From positions 34,863 through 98,862 of the forward strand of contig NZ_JAUSRF010000020.1 in assembly GCF_030811685.1 (NCBI RefSeq): a stretch of DNA of 64,000 nucleotides, in the 5' to 3' direction. Under the pieces are notes generated by a model. The model worked only from the letters and a program-made list of their open reading frames with translations, ran no database searches and was not told where the DNA came from. Numbering within the stretch: the stretch's first letter is position 1; each line of letters begins with the position of its first letter. The position numbers and the translations under genes are program-made. This document shows, in pieces, positions 1 through 9,327 of this stretch. The DNA is from Neorhizobium huautlense (GTDB lineage Bacteria; Pseudomonadota; Alphaproteobacteria; Rhizobiales; Rhizobiaceae).

Positions 1-8
1 ATGGATGA

Positions 9-242
9 TTATTGTGCAGCCTGACCACTCATAAATACGCGGTGCATTGTTTCCGCGATCGCCTGCTCAATCGGTTTTTCGAGCAAAATGTCAGGTTCGT
101 TGGCAAGCTCAATGAATGTATGATCGACCAGCCGATCCTTCATCGGGCCCGAGAGATGATAGCGAATAGCGTAAGTGGCAAGCTTTCGCCGAAGTGCATC
201 CATCTCTGCATCTGACACAACAACATTTCGCGGAATAATCAT
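9..242 (-). CDS. Small hypothetical protein (77 aa)
   Basis: A short protein of unknown function, predicted soluble and mostly helical, with no signal peptide or membrane segment. I chose the ATG at 242 because a GGAGG Shine-Dalgarno sequence lies nine bases before it; an upstream ATG at 329 would add 29 residues but has no such signal. The protein starts MIIPRNVVVSDAEMDALRRK and ends in MSGQAAQ. It is transcribed away from the small gene at 433. I do not recognise a family. The stop codon lies at the very edge of the window. Confidence 0.55.
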   Translation of the reverse strand: MIIPRNVVVSDAEMDALRRKLATYAIRYHLSGPMKDRLVDHTFIELANEPDILLEKPIEQAIAETMHRVFMSGQAAQ

Positions 243-432
243 GACAGGGTTCCTCCACCGAATGACCGTAAGCCATAATTTCGGCATGTCCAATGAAGTT
301 GGAGTGACCGCGCGGCTAGCATGTTCCAAGGGCGCAATGTCGTGATCAGGCCATAATCAAGTTGCGCGACATCAATCTTCGCTGCATTACTGCAGCCTGC
401 CATTTCAACAGAAAACAAATAAGGCTCAGCAT

Positions 433-672
433 TTGCCAGATAAATCGCTCCGCTGGCTTCAGCCCCCAGATGTAAATGAGCGGCTCGGTTTCCATGAAGG
501 AAACGAGGTCGCGAAAGTCTGGCCGGAGGGTTTCAAAGGGAACACAGCCGCGAAATGGCATTGGACAGTCCCGCCACGGGAAGCAGCTGGATTTGTCGAT
601 GGTACCGGCGATGAAGAGAAGGACGCCTTTTCTGCTCAGTCGGAAGCAAACCGTGTGTTCTTCAAAGACTGA
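433..672 (+). CDS. Small conserved protein, paralogue of the gene at 61143-61394
   Basis: A 79-residue protein of unknown function. What makes it credible is a clear paralogue at 61143-61394 on the other strand. The two share RWLQPP near the N-terminus, GF-H in the next segment, a VW-EG-(K/R)GN-A-W-W core, then GTG and a SAQ-A block near the C-terminus. Both appear to start at a TTG codon placed after the same GCATTTGCC context, with AAGG eight bases upstream here. It is rich in Trp and charged residues, with no signal peptide. I do not know the function. Confidence 0.6.
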   Translation: MPDKSLRWLQPPDVNERLGFHEGNEVAKVWPEGFKGNTAAKWHWTVPPREAAGFVDGTGDEEKDAFSAQSEANRVFFKD

Positions 673-856
673 CGTTAATTCCTGTAAAGGGAAAATATAG
701 GCTGCTTCTCGGCTTCGATTATCCAATATGCGATAGTTGATCGATTAAATATTTCCTCACAGCCTATGCCTCTGAATCTCATAGAAATTCCGGGGCCAAA
801 ATAGGCATGGGACAATATTCCCAACATTAGCACCGCTTGACTCTTCCCCTCGTCAG

Positions 857-871
857 GAACAGAAACGGAAC
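857..871 (+). promoter_or_regulatory. LexA (SOS) box upstream of imuA
   Basis: The sequence reads GAAC, seven bases, GAAC. This direct repeat is the established alphaproteobacterial LexA operator (GTTC-N7-GTTC read on either strand). It lies about 70 bp before the imuA start, and a TTGACT element at 837-842 could serve as the -35 so that the box covers the -10 region. This predicts repression by LexA and induction by DNA damage. Confidence 0.85.
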
Positions 872-941
872 ATCCGCATTTTGTCCAGCATGATGCTGGT
901 CCTGAATTTTGTCACCACGACCTTGAAGGGAGCCGTGAACG

Positions 942-1694
942 ATGACTGCTGCCCGGGAAAAGGTAATCGACGATCTGCGTGAGCGGATCTCGGCTTTGGA
1001 AGGTATGTCAGCCCGCAAGGCTGGCTGTCTTGCCTTCGGCGTGCCGGAAATCGATGCGGCCCTGCCCGGCGGAGGCCTTGCCTATGGCGCGCTCCACGAA
1101 TTTGCCGGCGGTGGGGCAGGCACAGTTGATGGCGCCGCAGCCGCTCTTTTTACTGCTGGCATTGCAGCACGCACCAAAGGACCGATTGTCTGGTGCCTGA
1201 CGCGGCCCGATCTGTTCTTTCCGGCGTTGGCCCAGGTCGGCCTTCATTCCGATCGGGTGATCTTCGTCGAGTCCGACAAGGATGAGGACGTGCTCGCCAA
1301 TATGGAGGAGGGGCTTTCCTACGGCGGGCTCGGCGCCGTCGTTGGCGAGCTGGTCCGGCTACCGATGGTCGGTTCGCGCCGGCTGCAGCTGGCGGCAGAG
1401 CGGACCGGGACAATGGCATTGGCTGTGCGCCGCTGGAGGCGGCAGACGGAAGCCAATGACTTCGGACAACCGACGGCATCGACGACACGGTGGAGGGTGA
1501 GCGTCATGCCGTCCGACGACCTGCCGGTTCCGGGCGTGGGAAGGCATCGATGGTTTGTCGAGTTGATGCGCGTCAAAGCGGGTGAGTGTGCTGAGTTTCT
1601 CGTGAGGGCATGTGATGAGCAGGGTCGTGTCGATTTACCTTCCGGATCTGCCGACCGATCGCATTCGCCGCGACGATCCCTCCATTCCGCCTGA
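942..1694 (+). CDS. imuA: ImuA, RecA-like accessory protein of the mutasome
   Basis: A 250-residue ImuA (SulA/RecA-like) protein, first gene of the damage-inducible imuA-imuB-dnaE2 mutagenesis cassette. In studied bacteria this cassette carries out error-prone translesion synthesis. The N-terminal LAFGVPEIDAALPGGGL block is characteristic and is followed by a RecA-fold core with IVWCLTRPDLFFP. The ATG lies after a GGGAG. The 3' end overlaps imuB by about 80 bp in a different frame, implying translational coupling. The LexA box upstream implies SOS control. The last 25 or so residues lie in the overlap and look poorly conserved. Confidence 0.9.
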   Translation: MTAAREKVIDDLRERISALEGMSARKAGCLAFGVPEIDAALPGGGLAYGALHEFAGGGAGTVDGAAAALFTAGIAARTKGPIVWCLTRPDLFFPALAQVGLHSDRVIFVESDKDEDVLANMEEGLSYGGLGAVVGELVRLPMVGSRRLQLAAERTGTMALAVRRWRRQTEANDFGQPTASTTRWRVSVMPSDDLPVPGVGRHRWFVELMRVKAGECAEFLVRACDEQGRVDLPSGSADRSHSPRRSLHSA

Positions 1695-3126
1695 ACAGGC
1701 CATCGCCGTCATCGCCAAAAGCGGTCCCAAACGCTGGGTATCTGCCGCGGACGCTGCTGCGAAAAAGGCAGGCGTGCATGTCGGCATGCCGGCGGCAAAA
1801 GCCCAGGCGCTGTTTCGCGGTCTGATGCTGGTCGATGCAGACGCAGCCGCCGATGCGGCGGCGCTTGAACGGATCACGCTTTGGGCTCTCACCCAATATT
1901 CCCCGATTGTCGCGGTCGACGGCACGGATGGCATCGTCATGGACACCGAGGGTGCGGACCACTTGCAGGGCGGTGAACTGCCGATGGTGACCAAGATCGC
2001 AAACCAGTTCCTGGCAAAAAAGCTGACGGCCCGCGTGGCGGTGGCCGATACCTGGGGTGCTGCGCACGCTTGCGCGCGTGCGATCACCCGTGAGACGGTG
2101 ATCGTACCGATCGGAGAGACCATTCGCGCGGTGGAGAGGCTGCCGATTTCCCTGCTGCGCCTGCCGACCAAGATTATCGGCGATCTGCGAACACTCGGTT
2201 TCCAGTCGATCGGCGAACTGGCGAACACGCCGCGTGCGCCGCTCACCCTTCGTTTCGGTCCTGAACTCGGCCGACGTCTCGACCAGATTTTTGGACGGGT
2301 GTCCGAGCCAATCGACCCGATCCGTGCGGACGAACTGGTCGAGGTCACGCGCTCCTTCGCCGAGCCGATCGGTGCGGCCGAGACCATCGACAAATATGTT
2401 GGTCGTCTTGTCGTGCAACTGATCGATGAGTTGCAGAAAAAAGGGGTGGGCGTGCGCCGTGCCGACCTGATCGTCGACAAGGTCGACAATACGCGACAGG
2501 CCATCCGTGCCGGCACAGTCAAACCGTCGCGTGATATCGCCTGGTTGACCAAGCTGTTTCGCGACCGGACCGAAAAGATCGAGCCGGGGTTTGGGATTGA
2601 GCGGCTGACACTGGTTGCCATCATCGCGGAACCGCTTGAGGAGCTGCAGAAATCGTCTTCGCTGGTGGAAGAGGAGGTCACCGACGTTTCGCCGCTGATC
2701 GACATCTATGGAAACCGTGGGCACAGGGTTTACCGGCTGGCGCCACTGGCGTCCGACGTTCCCGAGCGCTCCGTCCAACGCATCAGCGCTGTCGCCGAGC
2801 CGGTTGAGGTATCCTGGGTTCATCACTGGCGCCGCCCGGTCAGGTTGCTGGAGCGACCGGAAGTGATCGACGTCATCGCACTCATGCCGGACCATCCGCC
2901 CGTCGCCGTCACCTGGCGCGGCAAGCGTCGCAAAGTGAAACGCGCCGACGGCCCGGAGCGCATCTTTGGCGAATGGTGGCGCCGTGACAGCGAGATGGAA
3001 GCCGTGCGCGACTACTTCGTTGTCGAGGACGACAGCGGCGAGCGCCTCTGGGTGTTTCGTTCCGGCGATGGTGTCGATCCCGAGACCGGCAGCCACCGGT
3101 GGTTCTGCCACGGGATTTTTGCATGA
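1615..3126 (+). CDS. imuB: ImuB, Y-family polymerase-like mutasome hub
   Basis: A 503-residue ImuB protein. ImuB resembles Y-family DNA polymerases but is thought to be catalytically inactive; it bridges ImuA, DnaE2 and the beta clamp. The N-terminus MSRVVSIYLPDLPTDRIRR and the AVDGTDGIVMDTEGADHL segment are typical. The acidic residues expected for a working Y-family active site are not apparent. The C-terminal third (from about residue 380) is the ImuB-specific tail, ending in WFCHGIFA. ATG 1615 is preferred, with a GTG three bases earlier as alternative. It overlaps imuA upstream and dnaE2 downstream (ATGA). Confidence 0.92.
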   Translation: MSRVVSIYLPDLPTDRIRRDDPSIPPEQAIAVIAKSGPKRWVSAADAAAKKAGVHVGMPAAKAQALFRGLMLVDADAAADAAALERITLWALTQYSPIVAVDGTDGIVMDTEGADHLQGGELPMVTKIANQFLAKKLTARVAVADTWGAAHACARAITRETVIVPIGETIRAVERLPISLLRLPTKIIGDLRTLGFQSIGELANTPRAPLTLRFGPELGRRLDQIFGRVSEPIDPIRADELVEVTRSFAEPIGAAETIDKYVGRLVVQLIDELQKKGVGVRRADLIVDKVDNTRQAIRAGTVKPSRDIAWLTKLFRDRTEKIEPGFGIERLTLVAIIAEPLEELQKSSSLVEEEVTDVSPLIDIYGNRGHRVYRLAPLASDVPERSVQRISAVAEPVEVSWVHHWRRPVRLLERPEVIDVIALMPDHPPVAVTWRGKRRKVKRADGPERIFGEWWRRDSEMEAVRDYFVVEDDSGERLWVFRSGDGVDPETGSHRWFCHGIFA

Positions 3127-6100
3127 GATATGCCGAACTCCAGGTCACGACACATTTCTCCTTCCTGCGCGGGGCATCGTCGGCGCAGGAACTGTTCGAG
3201 CGAGCGACGGAACTTGGCATCGATGCCATCGGCGTCGTAGACCGAAACAGTCTGGCGGGGATTGTTCGAGCGCTCGAGGCATCTCGCGGGCCGGGTCTGC
3301 GGCTGGTGGTCGGATGCCGACTGGACCTCGCCGATGGAATGTCCATTCTCGTTTATCCGACTGATCGGGCCGCCTATTCCCGGCTGACCCGGCTGATCAC
3401 GCTTGGAAAATCGCGCGGCGGCAAGAACAACTGCATCCTGCACTGGGATGATGTGATCGCCTATTCGCACGGGATGATCGGCATACTGGTTCCCGATCTG
3501 GCTGATGATCTCTGCGCGCTGCGCTTGAGGAAAATGGCCGAGGTGTTTTTCGACCGGGCCTATGTCTCGCTCTGCCTGCGCCGGCGGCCGAATGACCAGA
3601 TGCGCCTTTATGAGATTGCCAATCAGGCGGTGCGGGCGAGAGTGAAGACAGTTGTCACCAATGATGTGCTGTTCCATGAACCGGGCCGGCGACAATTGCA
3701 GGATATCGTCACCTGTATCCGAACCGGCAAAACCATCGACGATGTCGGTTATGAGCGCGAACGCCACGCTGATCGATATCTAAAACCGCCGGAAGAAATG
3801 GAGCGTCTGTTTCCGCGCTACCCGGAAGCCTTGGCCCGGACCATGGAAATCGTTCACCGGTGCAAATTCTCCCTCGAGGAACTGACCTACCAGTACCCGG
3901 AGGAGGCCATCGTACCGGGCAAGGATGCCCAAGCATCACTGGAGCATTACGTCTGGGAATGTGTTCCGGATCGCTATCCCGAAGGCCTGCCGCCGAACGT
4001 ACTCAAAACCGTGCGCCACGAGCTCGATCTCATCCGTACCATGAAATATGCGCCCTATTTTCTGACGGTGTTTTCAATCGTGCGTTATGCCCGCAGTCAG
4101 GGCATTCTCTGTCAGGGCAGGGGATCGGCCGCCAACAGCGCCGTCTGCTACATTCTCGGCGTGACCAGCATCGATCCGGTCACCAATGACCTGTTGTTCG
4201 AACGTTTTGTCAGCCAGGAACGCGACGAGCCGCCCGATATCGACGTCGACTTCGAGCACGAGCGACGCGAGGAAGTCATTCAGTGGATCTACACAACCTA
4301 TAGTCGGGAAAAGGCGGCACTCTGCGCCACCGTTACCCGTTACCGGGCGAAGGGTGCCATCCGCGATGTCGGCAAGGCGCTTGGCCTGCCGGAAGATGTC
4401 ATCAAGGCTTTGTCGTCAGGCATGTGGTCCTGGTCGGAAGAAGTGCCGGATCGCAACATCCGCGAGCTCAACCTCAATCCCGAAGATCGCCGTCTGGCCC
4501 TCACGCTGAAGCTGGCGCAACAATTGATGGGCGCTCCGCGTCATCTCGGCCAGCATCCGGGCGGGTTCGTGCTGACCCATGACCGGCTGGACGATCTCGT
4601 GCCGATCGAGCCGGCAAGGATGAAGGATCGGCAGATCATTGAATGGGACAAGGATGATGTCGAAGCCCTCAAATTCATGAAGGTCGATATCCTGGCACTC
4701 GGCATGCTGACCTGCATGGCCAAGGCCTTCGAGCTCATTCGCGCGCACAAGGACCGGGATCTGGATCTCTCCACAATCGAGCAGGAGGATCAGGCGACCT
4801 ATGCCATGATCCGGCGCGCCGACACGCTCGGCACCTTCCAGATCGAAAGCAGGGCGCAGATGGCGATGTTGCCACGCCTCAAACCACGGACATATTACGA
4901 TCTCGTCGTCCAGGTAGCAATCGTCCGGCCCGGTCCCATCCAGGGCGACATGGTCCATCCCTATCTGCGCCGACGCGAGGGCAAGGAGGCGGTCGAATAT
5001 CCGACACCCGAACTTGAGGCGGTGCTCGGCAAGACGCTGGGCGTGCCGCTCTTTCAGGAATCTGCGATGCGAGTGGCGATGGTCTGTGCCGGATTTACCG
5101 GCGGCGAGGCTGACCAGCTCAGAAAATCCATGGCCACATTCAAGTTCTCCGGCGGTGTCAGCAAGTTCAAGGACAAGCTGGTTTCCGGCATGGTGAAGAA
5201 TGGTTACACGGCAGAATTCGCCGAAAAGACATTCAGCCAGCTTGAAGGCTTCGGATCCTACGGTTTTCCCGAAAGCCACGCAGCGTCCTTTGCCTTGATT
5301 GCCTACGCGTCCAATTACATCAAATGCCATTATCCGGAAGCGTTCTGTGCCGCACTGATCAACTCCCAACCTATGGGTTTTTATGCGCCGGCCCAGATCG
5401 TCGGCGATGCACGCGCCCATGGCGTCGAGGTCAGGCCGGTCTGCATCAACCGCTCTCGCTGGGACTGCACGCTCGAGCGGATCGGCAACACAGATCGTCA
5501 TGCGGTGCGTCTTGGCCTTCGACGGGTCAAAGGTCTGGCGGTCGCGGATGCTGCTCGCATCGTCGCCGCGCGTATGAACAGCGCTTTCGTTTCTGTTGAT
5601 GATATGTGGCGCAGGTCCGGCGTACCGGCAGATGTGTTGGTCGAATTGGCAAAGGCCGATGCCTATCTGCCCTCATTGAAGCTCGAGAGGCGTGATGCGC
5701 TTTGGGCGATCAAGGCGTTGCGCGACGAGCCCCTGCCGCTGTTTGCCGCAGCCGCCGAGCGGGAGGCGCAGGCGATACCGGAGCAACAGGAGCCGGACGT
5801 GGCGCTCCGCCAGATGACCGATGGCCATAACGTCATTCAGGATTACAGCCATGTCGGCCTGACACTGCGGCAGCATCCGGTCGCATTTCTACGCAAGGAC
5901 TTGCAGACCAAAAATATCATTACCTGCGCTAATGCCATGGGCACCCGCGATGGACGTTGGGTCTATACGGCCGGTCTGGTTCTCGTACGGCAAAAACCGG
6001 GCTCGGCCAAGGGGGTGATGTTTTTGACCATCGAGGATGAAACCGGTCCTGCCAATATCGTCGTATGGCCATCGCTGTTCGAAATGCGCCGGCGCGTGGT

Positions 6101-6380
6101 GCTGGGCTCGTCAATGATGGCGATCAATGGACGCATCCAGCGGGAAGGAGAGGTCGTGCATCTCGTCGCGCAGCAACTGTTCGATCTGTCAGGCGATCTG
6201 TCCGCTCTGGCCGACCGTGATACCGAATTCAAACTGCCCGCGGGCAGGGGAGACGAGTTTGCGCATGGTGGCGGACCGGATCCGCGCGATAAACCGAAAC
6301 CGATCGTTCAGCCGCGCGATATGTTCATTCCAGATCTTCACATTGATACCCTCAAGGTGAAAAGCCGGAATTTCCAATGA
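3123..6380 (+). CDS. dnaE2: DnaE2, error-prone DNA polymerase III alpha subunit
   Basis: A 1085-residue C-family polymerase, the catalytic translesion enzyme of the ImuABC mutasome. The order is an N-terminal PHP domain (starting MRYAELQVTTHFSFLRGASS), the polymerase palm with GRGSAANSAVCY and the catalytic PDIDVDFEHERREEV aspartates, the fingers and helix-hairpin-helix region, and a C-terminal OB fold near GPANIVVWPSLF. The start at 3123 overlaps the imuB stop as ATGA, showing coupling. Length matches known DnaE2 proteins and no frameshift is seen. The operon ends at a hairpin 80 bp downstream. Confidence 0.95.
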   Translation: MRYAELQVTTHFSFLRGASSAQELFERATELGIDAIGVVDRNSLAGIVRALEASRGPGLRLVVGCRLDLADGMSILVYPTDRAAYSRLTRLITLGKSRGGKNNCILHWDDVIAYSHGMIGILVPDLADDLCALRLRKMAEVFFDRAYVSLCLRRRPNDQMRLYEIANQAVRARVKTVVTNDVLFHEPGRRQLQDIVTCIRTGKTIDDVGYERERHADRYLKPPEEMERLFPRYPEALARTMEIVHRCKFSLEELTYQYPEEAIVPGKDAQASLEHYVWECVPDRYPEGLPPNVLKTVRHELDLIRTMKYAPYFLTVFSIVRYARSQGILCQGRGSAANSAVCYILGVTSIDPVTNDLLFERFVSQERDEPPDIDVDFEHERREEVIQWIYTTYSREKAALCATVTRYRAKGAIRDVGKALGLPEDVIKALSSGMWSWSEEVPDRNIRELNLNPEDRRLALTLKLAQQLMGAPRHLGQHPGGFVLTHDRLDDLVPIEPARMKDRQIIEWDKDDVEALKFMKVDILALGMLTCMAKAFELIRAHKDRDLDLSTIEQEDQATYAMIRRADTLGTFQIESRAQMAMLPRLKPRTYYDLVVQVAIVRPGPIQGDMVHPYLRRREGKEAVEYPTPELEAVLGKTLGVPLFQESAMRVAMVCAGFTGGEADQLRKSMATFKFSGGVSKFKDKLVSGMVKNGYTAEFAEKTFSQLEGFGSYGFPESHAASFALIAYASNYIKCHYPEAFCAALINSQPMGFYAPAQIVGDARAHGVEVRPVCINRSRWDCTLERIGNTDRHAVRLGLRRVKGLAVADAARIVAARMNSAFVSVDDMWRRSGVPADVLVELAKADAYLPSLKLERRDALWAIKALRDEPLPLFAAAAEREAQAIPEQQEPDVALRQMTDGHNVIQDYSHVGLTLRQHPVAFLRKDLQTKNIITCANAMGTRDGRWVYTAGLVLVRQKPGSAKGVMFLTIEDETGPANIVVWPSLFEMRRRVVLGSSMMAINGRIQREGEVVHLVAQQLFDLSGDLSALADRDTEFKLPAGRGDEFAHGGGPDPRDKPKPIVQPRDMFIPDLHIDTLKVKSRNFQ

Positions 6381-6457
6381 CCCCATGGCGGTCGCAGCGA
6401 TGCCTTGGCGAAGAGCCTGCTGACATCGTCTCCAGACCCAGGATCCGATCAATCCGT

Positions 6458-6482
6458 CGGCCCCGCCTTGACGGCGGGGCCG
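6458..6482. terminator. Bidirectional hairpin terminator between dnaE2 and the DUF736 gene
   Basis: Ten-base arms (CGGCCCCGCC and GGCGGGGCCG) around a five-base loop, followed on the plus strand by a T-rich stretch. It lies between the convergent dnaE2 and DUF736 genes and could end transcription from both sides. Confidence 0.75.
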
Positions 6483-6490
6483 ATCTTGTT

Positions 6491-6799
6491 TCAGTCCCGG
6501 TTCGGGCGGGACCAGATGAGCTGCAGGCCATCTTCACCTTCGATCTCTACAAGCGTCGCGTAGATCGGAGCGGGGAAGCTCGGGTCGTCCAACTTGACCG
6601 AGAGAAAGTCGCGGCCCTCGCCAGAGGTCTTCTGCCAGGCTGCGCCCAGTTCGACATTGCCGGCATAGATGCGGAAGTGCGGTCCCTTGTCGGAAGGGTT
6701 TTCCACCCGGGCGATGCGAGCCTTGACGTTCAAGGCGAGGGTGCGGATCGAGCCGGAAAAGCCATAGTCTGCAGTGGTGAAAGTGCCGATGGTAGCCAT
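6491..6799 (-). CDS. DUF736 domain protein
   Basis: A 102-residue protein of the DUF736 family, small cytoplasmic proteins common on rhizobial plasmids and integrative elements, with no established function. The start MATIGTFTTADYGFSGSIRT and the ending are typical of the whole family length. ATG 6799 is chosen because AAGGA lies eight bases upstream; another ATG two codons earlier is too close to that sequence. It is convergent with dnaE2 and marks the left edge of the plasmid-type gene block that runs to 21.2 kb. Confidence 0.88.
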   Translation of the reverse strand: MATIGTFTTADYGFSGSIRTLALNVKARIARVENPSDKGPHFRIYAGNVELGAAWQKTSGEGRDFLSVKLDDPSFPAPIYATLVEIEGEDGLQLIWSRPNRD

Positions 6800-7282
6800 G
6801 TTCATGTTCCTTTTCGTTTTTCGGGCCACGCCCATCGCGGCCTCGATGGCTGTCGTGCAGACCGGGGACGATCGGACCGCACCCAGCCGGGGTCCCCATC
6901 CGCGCTCGCGCGTTGGGGTGGCGATTGGGCCGGAATGAAATGGAGGGCGGCAACTGCCACTTTTGTTAGTCGGCGAGGAATGGCGGTGCAGCCGGCAGGG
7001 GTTAAGAAAAGTTGCAGTGCCGTTGCGGCAAAACGATCGAGGCAAAGCCGGTCTTCGGTCAGACATGCCTCATCGAGCCCGCAGATGGGAGGCCAACAAA
7101 TGCAATCGGAAGGAAACCGGATATGGCGATACTGGGGAACTGTGAGCGCAGACCATGCTGATCTTATCGAACCGCCCTGGATTGATGCCGCAGCAGTGAC
7201 TGGTGGAAACACGACATTCACCAGCTTGTTTCCATCCAAGCCCAAGCTATCGTACTGCCATGATTCGCCAGCCGGAGGACCA
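6800..7282. other. Gene-free stretch of about 480 bases
   Basis: Spacer between two divergent small genes. It must hold the promoters of both, but I see no convincing -35/-10 pair, operator or repeat. Long open frames on both strands here lack start signals and family resemblance. Confidence 0.5.
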
Positions 7283-7462
7283 ATGGCAAAGCAGACAAGG
7301 CCTTTTATCGTCGAGATCAAGCCGTCCCGGAAAACCAAACCTGATACGAAGAAAACCTCGATATGGGGATCGCTGGATTTAAAACCGGATCCGGCTCTGG
7401 ACCCCGATATGCGATCGATTACTGCAGAGGCGGCTGCCCCGATCGAAGCGCAGCGCTCCTGA
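7283..7462 (+). CDS. Small basic conserved plasmid protein (59 aa)
   Basis: A 59-residue protein starting MAKQTRPFIVEIKPSRKTKP, with a strong GGAGGA Shine-Dalgarno sequence four bases upstream. The N-terminal half is very basic (Lys and Arg in a PFIVEIK-SRK pattern), and the SIWGSLDLKP segment looks like a conserved short motif. The C-terminal half is acidic and Ala-rich. It could bind nucleic acid, but that is only suggested by charge. It is the only plus-strand gene in the plasmid block before 13.5 kb. Confidence 0.6.
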   Translation: MAKQTRPFIVEIKPSRKTKPDTKKTSIWGSLDLKPDPALDPDMRSITAEAAAPIEAQRS

Positions 7463-7516
7463 TTGAACGTCGGGCCAACGATCGGTCTCGTCGGCCCACC
7501 ACCGGTTCAGCTTTGA

Positions 7517-8443
7517 TCAGGCCGCTAGTTGTTCGCCCTCCGGATTGCTCTGCAAGTCGTGAAGAAACGCGACAGCGCGCTGCGCATGGGCGGCAGCTTG
7601 AAAGATCGCACGCTTGTCACTGGCAAGCACCGTGAGCCACGACTGTAGATAGGATGCGTGATCCGGCCGGGGTTCAAGCTCCGGCACGAGGCCCAGGTCG
7701 GCGCAAAGAAAGCAACTGCCGAGCTCTGCGATCAGTTCCTCACGGGCACGTTCGCTCTTATCCCGGGCATAACGGGAGAGATCGCGGCCAACCCGATTTT
7801 TCTCCGCAGTCCAATGCACATGCTCGTGTCCGAGAACGGCGTAATAGCTGGCCGGATCCTTGAATGTCTCGAATGCCGGCATCTGGATCAGATCGGGGCC
7901 GGGCGCATAATACGCCTGATTGCCGCCGTGGTGCACTACCGAGCCTGTGTTTCGGAAGAAGCGATCGGCCAAGTCGATGCGCGCAACCGGATCCAAAACC
8001 GGCTCCGGTCGATGATGATAATGATCTGGCAGCCCATCGATCTGCTCAATGTTGAAGACGGTGTAGGCTTTCAGGAACGGGATTTCACGGTCAATCTCCC
8101 CGCCATTGCCGTCGGCTTCAGATTTGGTGAAGCGGCTGGCGAACACAACCGTCGAGCCGGTCTCGCCCTTGCGGACGGCAGCGCCCAATTCGAGCGCCTG
8201 CTTAAAAGTCATCCACATCGGCGAGGAAAAGCCGCGCGACATCTGCTCCGACCAGAGAAGCAGTACATTCATGCCCGAATATGGCTGACCGTTGTGACGC
8301 AAAGGGCGAGTGATCCTTCCATCGATGTTTCCGGCGCTCCAGGGCTTCATCCAGGGTCGCACGCCGGCGGCCAGCTCCTCGACAATTGTCTCGGTGATGC
8401 GGGTGTAAATGTCAGCCCGCGTTGCGTCTTTTTTCGTGCTCAT
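7517..8443 (-). CDS. ArdC-like antirestriction protein
   Basis: A 308-residue ArdC-type protein. ArdC from plasmid pSa binds single-stranded DNA and protects incoming plasmid DNA from restriction. The N-terminal ArdC_N domain covers residues 8-140 (DIYTRITETIVEEL, RHNGQPYSGMN). A zincin-like metallopeptidase domain follows, with HEHVH at 206-210 as the zinc site and a downstream EELIAELG helix that supplies a further ligand in this fold. The ATG at 8443 follows a strong GGAGGAAAG. It is one of at least two candidate anti-restriction genes in this block. Confidence 0.88.
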   Translation of the reverse strand: MSTKKDATRADIYTRITETIVEELAAGVRPWMKPWSAGNIDGRITRPLRHNGQPYSGMNVLLLWSEQMSRGFSSPMWMTFKQALELGAAVRKGETGSTVVFASRFTKSEADGNGGEIDREIPFLKAYTVFNIEQIDGLPDHYHHRPEPVLDPVARIDLADRFFRNTGSVVHHGGNQAYYAPGPDLIQMPAFETFKDPASYYAVLGHEHVHWTAEKNRVGRDLSRYARDKSERAREELIAELGSCFLCADLGLVPELEPRPDHASYLQSWLTVLASDKRAIFQAAAHAQRAVAFLHDLQSNPEGEQLAA

Positions 8444-8742
8444 CTCTTTCCTCCATAACAAGCCGGCCGCACCGATTGCGGCCCGTCGCGGAGGGCACAG
8501 GCAGGGGGGTAAGAAACGGGTTCCGGCACCGGAACGGCCGAAACGAAGTGGAGGACGGCGAAGCCGTTGCCTGAGACGGTGGCCCCTGCAGAACCGACGC
8601 CGAGGACGGGCCGCATCGGTCGCGTCTGGCGCACGCTTTTCCTTGTTTTTTCTTTCCTTCGGAAGAACCATAAAAAAGGGCCGGTCCCCAAGGGCCGACC
8701 CGATCTTGATGGAGGCGAGGAGGATTTCCCCGCCAGATGATA
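8444..8742 (-). other. Leader of the ArdC-like gene with a candidate terminator at 8670-8700
   Basis: About 300 bases without a gene. On the minus strand a GC-rich imperfect stem (GGTC/GACC and CCC/GGG pairs) ends in TTTTTT near 8670, which would terminate the upstream gene at 8743-9327. The rest is GC-rich with no recognised promoter. Confidence 0.4.
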
Positions 8743-9327
8743 TCAGTCGAATGCCGAGATCTGCGCTTCTGCAGCCTTGCGATCGACGGACTGTCCGGGA
8801 TTTTCGATCGGGCGATCGAAGGGCTTCCAGGCCTCGCCGACGATGTGCTTGTAGGCGGCGACAGCACCTTCAGCTGCCATGCGCAGTGCATGAGCCTGGA
8901 TGCCCATGTCTGCGGCGAACTCCCGTTTGCGGTGCGCGGCGCTATCGTAACCGACGGGACCGTCGAGATCTTCGTCACGGGCGTCGTTTGCAGCCTTCGC
9001 GGTGGCGTCGCGTGCCTGGGTGACGGCACTGCCGTAGAACTGTCCGGCACCGTGCGCGGAGCCGACATAGGCGCCGACGATCCGCTGGAGGTGGATCTGC
9101 ATTGCGCGTTCGCCAAGGCCTTCGCTGAGAGCATCTGCGGTCTCGGTGAGGAGCCGTTCGTGGAGATCGCGAATCCCGTCGCTGTCGATGACCACGGCCC
9201 CGAAGCTTTCAGCGATCTTAAGCGCCTGGGTGACGTCCGGGCAGGTGAGGCGGACCATTTCGACGGTGGCGCCCTTGCGGAGCTGGACGACACGCGTTGA
9301 AGAGCGATTGGTTGCGGGCTTTGCCAT
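8743..9327 (-). CDS. Conserved hypothetical plasmid protein (194 aa)
   Basis: A 194-residue soluble protein of unknown function. The Shine-Dalgarno AAGGAG lies seven bases before ATG 9327. The first 15 residues are basic and polar (MAKPATNRSSTR), residues 20-60 look like an alpha/beta segment (VEMVRLTCPDVTQALKIAESFGAVVIDSDGI is split here by its own turns), and the remainder is Ala-rich helix with little Cys. It lies in the same orientation as the ArdC-like, DUF7007 and ParB-like genes. I do not recognise a functional family. Confidence 0.7.
   Translation of the reverse strand: MAKPATNRSSTRVVQLRKGATVEMVRLTCPDVTQALKIAESFGAVVIDSDGIRDLHERLLTETADALSEGLGERAMQIHLQRIVGAYVGSAHGAGQFYGSAVTQARDATAKAANDARDEDLDGPVGYDSAAHRKREFAADMGIQAHALRMAAEGAVAAYKHIVGEAWKPFDRPIENPGQSVDRKAAEAQISAFD

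Noticed and set aside
1573..3111. 512-codon open frame antisense to imuB
   Set aside because: It mirrors the imuB coding frame in GC-rich DNA, has no ribosome site and no familiar motif.
4416..5501. 361-codon frame antisense to dnaE2
   Set aside because: Covers conserved polymerase core on the other strand; a compositional shadow.
6377..7462. Long plus-strand frame across the DUF736 gene
   Set aside because: Only its last 59 codons have a ribosome site and plausible protein sequence; kept as 7283-7462.
8670..8700. Listing the GC-rich stem at 8670-8700 as a separate terminator
   Set aside because: The pairing is interrupted by a bulge; it is mentioned in the leader entry only.
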